Assembly: GCF_002482975.1 (NCBI RefSeq)
Contig: NZ_DLHA01000036.1
Location: 44,430-108,429 of the forward strand
Length of the DNA stretch: 64,000 nucleotides
Source of the DNA: Flavobacterium sp. UBA7680
GTDB lineage: Bacteria; Bacteroidota; Bacteroidia; Flavobacteriales; Flavobacteriaceae
Reading direction: 5' to 3'
The translations under genes and the position numbers were made by a program. Below are positions 59,136 to 64,000 of the stretch, piece after piece (the first letter of the stretch is position 1; the number at the start of each line of letters is the position of its first letter). The notes under the pieces are model-generated. The model worked only from the letters and a program-made list of their open reading frames with translations. It was not told the origin of the DNA and did no database searches.

Positions 59136-62126
59136 TTATGCTTTGTTATGCTTGTCTTCGATTGTGTGTTTATCAGCAGAAGAAATCGAGTCAACCAATA
59201 CTGGTGTAGCGATAAATAATGATGAATAAGTACCCACAATAATACCAATTAACATGGCAAAGATAAATCCTCTGATTGATTCTCCACCGAAGATAAACAT
59301 CGTTAATAATACAATGATCATCATTAATGAAGTATTCAATGTTCTAGATAATGTAGTGTTAATAGAAGCGTTTACGATATCTTCGAAAGTACCTTTACGG
59401 TTTCCGATGATAAACTCTCTAATTCTATCAAATACAATTACAGTATCGTTCATAGAGTAACCAATTACAGTAAGAATCGCAGCAATAAAGTGCTGGTCCA
59501 TCTCCATGTGGAATGGCATGAATTTATAACATAAAGAGTAAATTCCTAATACAAAGATTACGTCATGCGCAACAGCTGCAATCGCACCTAATGAATACTG
59601 CCATTTACGGAAAGAGATCATTAAGTATAAGAAAATAACTGCCATTGCTCCAAGAACTGCCCAGTATGAGTTTGTTTTGATATCTTCAGAGATAGAAGCT
59701 CCAACTTTAGAAGCTTGTAATACTCCAACTTTTTTACCGTCAAAAGAGTTGATGAATTTATCGTAAGTTGTATTTGGGAAATACTTTTGTAATCCTTTGT
59801 ATAATTTTTGGTTTACTTCTTCATCGATAGCAACACCATCTTCTTTAATTTTATATTTAGTTGTGATTTTCAACTGATCGTCATCACCTAAAATTTTAGC
59901 TTCAACCGGAGTTCCAAAAGCAGCAGATAATTCATCTGAAACTACTGTAGCATCAATTGGTTTTTCAAATTTAACCTGGAAAGTTCTTCCTCCAACAAAA
60001 TCAACACCTTCATCCAATCCGTTAACGAAAAAGATAGAAATTAAACTTACAACTACTACAATTGAAGAGAAGATATAAGTGAATTTTTTGATTTTAATAA
60101 AGTCAAAGTGGAAATTAGTAAACCAGTTTTTAGTAATGTTTGTAGAGAAAGTTAAATCACCTTTTCCAGCAATGTTTCTGTCAATGAAAATTCTAGCAAT
60201 AAAGATAGAAGTAAACAACGAAGTTACGATACCAATAAGTAATGTTAAAGCAAAACCTTTGATTGGACCTGTTCCAAAGATAAATAAGATCGCTCCAGTT
60301 AAAACGTGAGTTACGTTTGCATCAATAATAGAACGCATTGCACCGTGCCATCCGTAAGACGCAGCTACAGCTTCAGATAATGATTTACCTTCACGTAATT
60401 CCTCTTTTGCTCTTTCATATATAATAATATTCGCATCTACCGCAGTACCTAATGTTAATACGATACCTGCAATACCTGGTAATGTTAATACAAAACCAAA
60501 ACTTGCCATAATTCCGAATAAGAAAAGTAAGTTCAATAATAAAGCAAGGTTTGCATACCATCCAGCTTTACCATAATAGAATACCATCCAAACACAAACT
60601 AATAAGAATCCTAATACAGATGAAATTGTTCCTGCATCAATTGCAGCCTGACCTAAAGATGGTCCAACAACAGTAGATTGAATAATATCTGCAGAAGCTG
60701 GTAATTTACCTGCGTTTAATACGTTAGCTAAATCTTTAGTTTCAGCAACATCAAAAGAACCTGTAATTTCAGATCTTCCTCCAGCAATAGGACCACTTGT
60801 AACACCTGGTGCAGAATATACGATGTTATCTAATACAATAGCTATATAACCTTTTTGAGAGAAAGCTCTTCCTGTTAATTCTTCCCAAACTTTAGCTCCC
60901 TGGCTGTTCATTTGCATAGAAACAGCTGGTTTACCCATTTGGTCAAAAGTATCTTTTGCATCAGTTACAACTCCACCGCTCATCGCTGGTACGTTATCTC
61001 TGTTACCTTTTAAAGCATATAATTCAACTGCTTCAATATCTTTAGCGCTTGCTAAATCTTTTGCTTTAGGATCTTTTACAGTAGTTGGTTTACTCCAAAC
61101 AAATTTTGCATTGTGTTGGTCAGCAGCCAATAAAATTCTAATTTCTGGTCTTTTGAAATAAGCATTAATTGTTGCAGTATCTTTTGTAGCGAAGTATCCT
61201 AAAACAGGACCTCCACCTTGAGTGATCATTTTGTCAAATAAAGGATTGTTTCCTTTTTTAGTATCAACTGAATCTTTAGCATCAGTTAATAAAGCATTCA
61301 ATGAATCTTTAGCAACCGTTTTAGTTTCTACTTTTTTAACTTCAGTTTTCTTTAAAGCTTCGTTAGCAACAACTAAGAAGTTACCAACTTCTTCAATTTT
61401 ATAAGTTTCCCAAAACTCTAATTGAGCTTTTCCACCTAATAATTTTTTAATCCTGTCAACATCTTTAGCACCTGGAAGCTCCACTAAGATTCTTCCTGTT
61501 TCTCCTAATTTTTGAATATTTGGTTGTGTCACACCAAATTTGTCGATACGCTCTCTTAATACTTTGTAAGCACTTTCGATAGACTCATCAACTTTTCTTT
61601 TGATTACTTTTTGAGCTTGTGCATCTGTCATTTGGAAATCAATTCCACCTTCACCTTGTAAACTTCTGTTTGCAAAGATATCTGGTGAAGCTAATTTTGT
61701 AGTTCCGTTTGAGTTTGCTTCAAAAGCTTCAAAGAATTTATTTAAATAGGTCTTATTACCTTCTAAATTTGCAGTTGCATCAGCTAATGATTTATTAAAA
61801 ACTGGGTTTTTAGAATTGTTTGCTAATCCTTTTAAAACATCTTTAACAGAGATTTGAAGAATTACGTTGATTCCTCCTTCTAAGTCAAGACCTTTATTTA
61901 ATTGTTTGTTTTTTACTTCATTATAAGTGAAGTCAGTAAAACCAAGATTAAACACTTTTTCTTTACCAATAGAATCTAAATATTTTAGCTCTTTATCAGG
62001 ATTATCTCCTGCAAAAGCTTTAGCCTCACTTTTGACATTGTTTGCCACAAAAGTGAATGATAGTTGGTAAATACTTACCAATGCAAATAGAATTGCGAAA
62101 AATTTAATAAGTCCTTTATTCTGCAT
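59136..62126 (-). CDS. secDF: SecD-SecF fusion protein translocase subunit
   Basis: A 996-residue fused SecDF that uses proton motive force to assist late protein export. The N-terminal helix is followed by the P1 domain (GLDLEGGINVILQ, LRERIDKFGVTQPNIQKLGE, RILVELPGAKDVDRIKKLLG). Two RND-type six-helix units follow; SecD has LTLPGIAGIVLTLGTAVDAN and IIIYERAKEELREG, SecF has HFIAAILTVIGYSMNDTVIV and FDRIREF. The fusion and length are typical of Bacteroidota. A promoter with TATATTTG lies at 62254-62284. Confidence 0.97.
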   Translation of the reverse strand: MQNKGLIKFFAILFALVSIYQLSFTFVANNVKSEAKAFAGDNPDKELKYLDSIGKEKVFNLGFTDFTYNEVKNKQLNKGLDLEGGINVILQISVKDVLKGLANNSKNPVFNKSLADATANLEGNKTYLNKFFEAFEANSNGTTKLASPDIFANRSLQGEGGIDFQMTDAQAQKVIKRKVDESIESAYKVLRERIDKFGVTQPNIQKLGETGRILVELPGAKDVDRIKKLLGGKAQLEFWETYKIEEVGNFLVVANEALKKTEVKKVETKTVAKDSLNALLTDAKDSVDTKKGNNPLFDKMITQGGGPVLGYFATKDTATINAYFKRPEIRILLAADQHNAKFVWSKPTTVKDPKAKDLASAKDIEAVELYALKGNRDNVPAMSGGVVTDAKDTFDQMGKPAVSMQMNSQGAKVWEELTGRAFSQKGYIAIVLDNIVYSAPGVTSGPIAGGRSEITGSFDVAETKDLANVLNAGKLPASADIIQSTVVGPSLGQAAIDAGTISSVLGFLLVCVWMVFYYGKAGWYANLALLLNLLFLFGIMASFGFVLTLPGIAGIVLTLGTAVDANIIIYERAKEELREGKSLSEAVAASYGWHGAMRSIIDANVTHVLTGAILFIFGTGPIKGFALTLLIGIVTSLFTSIFIARIFIDRNIAGKGDLTFSTNITKNWFTNFHFDFIKIKKFTYIFSSIVVVVSLISIFFVNGLDEGVDFVGGRTFQVKFEKPIDATVVSDELSAAFGTPVEAKILGDDDQLKITTKYKIKEDGVAIDEEVNQKLYKGLQKYFPNTTYDKFINSFDGKKVGVLQASKVGASISEDIKTNSYWAVLGAMAVIFLYLMISFRKWQYSLGAIAAVAHDVIFVLGIYSLCYKFMPFHMEMDQHFIAAILTVIGYSMNDTVIVFDRIREFIIGNRKGTFEDIVNASINTTLSRTLNTSLMMIIVLLTMFIFGGESIRGFIFAMLIGIIVGTYSSLFIATPVLVDSISSADKHTIEDKHNKA

Positions 62127-62253
62127 TATTACTAAAAATTAATTATGTTTTATGTTTGTTTTTGGTTTTAAATCCCCTAAAAATAAGCCCTGACATGAGT
62201 TTTTAAAACTAAAAAATCGAGATCACGAATTACAACATTTTTTTTAAATCGAG

Positions 62254-62284
62254 CAAATATATAATTAACGAAAACATTAACCAA
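62254..62284 (-). promoter_or_regulatory. promoter of secDF
   Basis: On the minus strand TTG (62284-62282), a 20-base spacer and TATATTTG (62261-62254). It lies about 128 bases before the secDF start, implying a leader of about 120 bases. Confidence 0.6.
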
Positions 62285-62306
62285 TTTATTTATTAATTAA
62301 TCTCAA

Positions 62307-62337
62307 AAAAAAGACTGCAAAAGTGCAGCCTTTTTCT
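62307..62337 (-). terminator. terminator of mdh
   Basis: On the minus strand aaggctgca / tgcagtctt stem (with one G-U pair) followed by a T-run, just after the mdh stop. Confidence 0.8.
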
Positions 62338-62353
62338 TTTTTTCCTGTTTTTA

Positions 62354-63289
62354 TTATACTAAAATCGATTTTAGAGCATCATTCATGCCACGAACTGCAT
62401 CTGCACTTTTGGCAAATAAAGCCTTTTCCTGGTCGTTTAAATGAATATCTACAATTTCTTCGATACCGTTTTTACCAATTATACACGGTACTCCTATACA
62501 AATATCATTTTGTCCATACTCCCCTTCTACGAAAACAGAGCATGCAATCATTTTCTTTTGATCGTTTAGAATACTATCTACTAAATAAGCCACAGAAGCT
62601 CCCGGAGCATACCATGCAGACGTTCCTAAAAGCCCTGTAAGTGTTGCACCGCCTACCATTGTGTCTGCAGCAACTTTTTGAAGTACTTCTTCTGAAAGGA
62701 ATTGCGAAACCGGAATTCCGTTATAAGATGCTAAACGTGTTAACGGAATCATAGTCGTATCACCGTGACCTCCAATTACCATTGCTGAAATATCATTGGC
62801 AGGTTTATCTAAAGCAAGAGAAAGATATGTTCTAAAACGAGAACTATCTAAAGCCCCTCCCATACCTATAATTCTGTTTTTTGGCAATCCTGTAGCTTTT
62901 AAAGCTAAATAAGTCATAGTATCCATTGGATTTGAAACTACAACTATTATAGTGTCAGGAGAATACTTTAGTACATTTTCAGCAACTGTTTTTACAATTC
63001 CTGCATTTATACCAATTAATTCTTCCCTTGTCATTCCTGGTTTTCTCGGAATTCCTGATGTAATAACCACTACATCACTTCCGGCAGTTTTAGAATAATC
63101 GTTGGTTACGCCTGATACTTTAGTATTAAAACCCGTATTTGTGGCGCATTGTGTGATATCCAACGCTTTTCCTTCGGCAAAGCCTTCTTTAATATCCAAC
63201 AACACTACTTCGCTGGCAATTCCTCTATAAGAAATAACGTCTGCACATGTAGCTCCAACATTTCCTGCTCCTACAATGGTAACTTTCAT
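62354..63289 (-). CDS. mdh: malate dehydrogenase
   Basis: A 311-residue NAD-dependent malate dehydrogenase of the LDH-like (type 3) group, converting malate and oxaloacetate in the TCA cycle. The Rossmann motif is VTIVGAGNVGATCADVI (residues 3-19). Substrate and catalytic residues are visible in SGIPRKPGMTREELIG (Arg), VVVSNPMDTMTY (Asn) and GGHGDTTMIPL (His). Full length. A terminator follows. Confidence 0.96.
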   Translation of the reverse strand: MKVTIVGAGNVGATCADVISYRGIASEVVLLDIKEGFAEGKALDITQCATNTGFNTKVSGVTNDYSKTAGSDVVVITSGIPRKPGMTREELIGINAGIVKTVAENVLKYSPDTIIVVVSNPMDTMTYLALKATGLPKNRIIGMGGALDSSRFRTYLSLALDKPANDISAMVIGGHGDTTMIPLTRLASYNGIPVSQFLSEEVLQKVAADTMVGGATLTGLLGTSAWYAPGASVAYLVDSILNDQKKMIACSVFVEGEYGQNDICIGVPCIIGKNGIEEIVDIHLNDQEKALFAKSADAVRGMNDALKSILV

Positions 63290-63342
63290 ATTTTATACTT
63301 TATCGGTTATTAATTTGTTTTTTTGTTTGTTTTATAAATTGA

Positions 63343-63388
63343 CAATTCGTTTAATCGTTTAAGTAAATTTAAACAATTAAACGAATTG
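63343..63388 (-). terminator. inverted repeat between gyrB and mdh
   Basis: caattcgtttaatcgttt / aaacaattaaacgaattg stem, 17 of 18 bases paired. It lies just downstream of the gyrB stop at 63403 and resembles the repeat at 44756-44850. It may end gyrB transcription. Confidence 0.5.
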
Positions 63389-63402
63389 AAAGTTAATTTT
63401 TA

Positions 63403-64000
63403 TTAGGCATCGATATTTGCGTAAACAGCATTTTTCTCGATAAATTCTCTACGTGGCGGAACTTCGTCTCCCATTAACATAGAGAATACTCTATCTGCCT
63501 CTGCAAGACTATCAATTGTAACCTGACGTAATGTTCTGAAGTTTGGATCCATTGTGGTTTCCCATAATTGCTCGGCATTCATCTCTCCAAGACCTTTATA
63601 ACGTTGGATAGCTGCACTTCCTCCCATTCTTTCATTCGCCTGATCACGCTGAACATCATTCCATGCGTATTCTTTTTTGTTTCCTTTTTTAACTAAGTAT
63701 AAAGGTGGTGCTGCGATATAAACGTGACCTTCTTCAATCAGCTCTTTCATGAAACGGAAGAAGAACGTTAATATTAAGGTAGAAATGTGACTACCATCGA
63801 CATCGGCATCACACATGATGATTACTTTATGATATCTTAGTTTTTCAAGATTTAAGGCTTTGCTGTCTTCTGCAGTTCCTACAGTAACTCCTAAAGCGGT
63901 AAATATGTTTCTAATCTCTTCGTTTTCGAATACTTTATGATGCATTGCTTTCTCCACATTCAAAATCTTACCACGCAATGGTAAAATCGCCTGAAAGTTA
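63403..64000 (-). CDS. gyrB: DNA gyrase subunit B, C-terminal part (runs off the window)
   Basis: The frame is open to the window edge; upstream of the internal Met it reads NFQAILPLRGKILNVEKAMH, so the true start lies beyond base 64000. The TOPRIM metal motif is IIMCDADVDGSHISTLILTF, followed by the FFFRFMKELIEEGHVYIAAP segment and QRYKGLGEMNAEQLWETTMD. The end MMGDEVPPRREFIEKNAVYA NIDA is the usual GyrB tail, rather than ParE. With GyrA it introduces negative supercoils using ATP. Confidence 0.96.
   Translation of the reverse strand, partial: NFQAILPLRGKILNVEKAMHHKVFENEEIRNIFTALGVTVGTAEDSKALNLEKLRYHKVIIMCDADVDGSHISTLILTFFFRFMKELIEEGHVYIAAPPLYLVKKGNKKEYAWNDVQRDQANERMGGSAAIQRYKGLGEMNAEQLWETTMDPNFRTLRQVTIDSLAEADRVFSMLMGDEVPPRREFIEKNAVYANIDA

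Overview
The window is a chromosomal segment of a Flavobacterium-like member of the Bacteroidota. The evidence is AT-rich DNA with Bacteroidota-type promoters (TTG, about 19 bases, TAnnTTTG), many lipoproteins with very short leaders, paired PorP/SprF, OmpA and type B gliding-motility (CHU_C) proteins of the type IX secretion system, carboxypeptidase-regulatory-domain TonB receptors, and many DUF families typical of flavobacteria (DUF5723, DUF6705, DUF6157, DUF5995, DUF6252). No tRNA, rRNA, insertion sequence, prophage or CRISPR array was seen.

Layout. 1-2.8 kb: a same-strand envelope-stress type cluster (DUF4142-like lipoprotein, beta-barrel porin, tiny lmo0937-type membrane protein, YtxH, holin-III-like protein, coiled-coil protein). 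3.0-5.7 kb: a DUF5723 outer-membrane protein and prfA on the minus strand, each followed by the same nested inverted-repeat plus terminator. 6.1-10.5 kb: a very AT-rich accessory island with a CAP12-type TIR effector joined by an apparent frameshift to an unknown cysteine-rich N-terminal module, a SEC-C/PD-(D/E)XK nuclease-like protein, a membrane-anchored protein and one more orphan. This is the best candidate for an undescribed defence system. 10.6-24.5 kb: a long accessory stretch of small lipoproteins, tandem DUF6705 paralogues, a JAB-like lipoprotein, DUF6157, YqaE, DUF5995, a GreA/Rnk-like factor, SRPBCC, PhzF, a heme-c lipoprotein, and several gene remnants. 24.7-28.3 kb: topB and two small lipoproteins. 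28.4-38.5 kb: MFS transporter, two TonB-dependent receptors, DUF4198 protein, DUF6252 lipoprotein and an amino-acid permease, suggesting metal or siderophore uptake. 38.6-41.9 kb: an overlapping pair, a TIM-barrel-like lipoprotein and a large repeat-helical secreted protein. 42.1-46 kb: valS, a DUF1573 protein and a lipoprotein. 46.1-51.8 kb: type IX secretion triad. 52-53.3 kb: retropepsin-like/PDZ protein. 53.4-58.4 kb: core genes (aminotransferase, folE, cysS, yidD, lgt). 58.4-64 kb: PagL-like hydrolase, secDF, mdh and the 3' end of gyrB, all on the minus strand.

Intergenic DNA is rich in short palindromic repeat families: the 'ctaaggttctaag' family, a roughly 80-base element whose conserved ends bracket a variable hairpin (2 copies, possibly the Flavo-1 RNA family), an 'acccgacaggt' terminator cassette (3 copies), and complex inverted repeats at 27.0-27.3 kb and 32.3-32.4 kb. 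Assignments rest on reading the sequence and on recalled family patterns; no database search was run.
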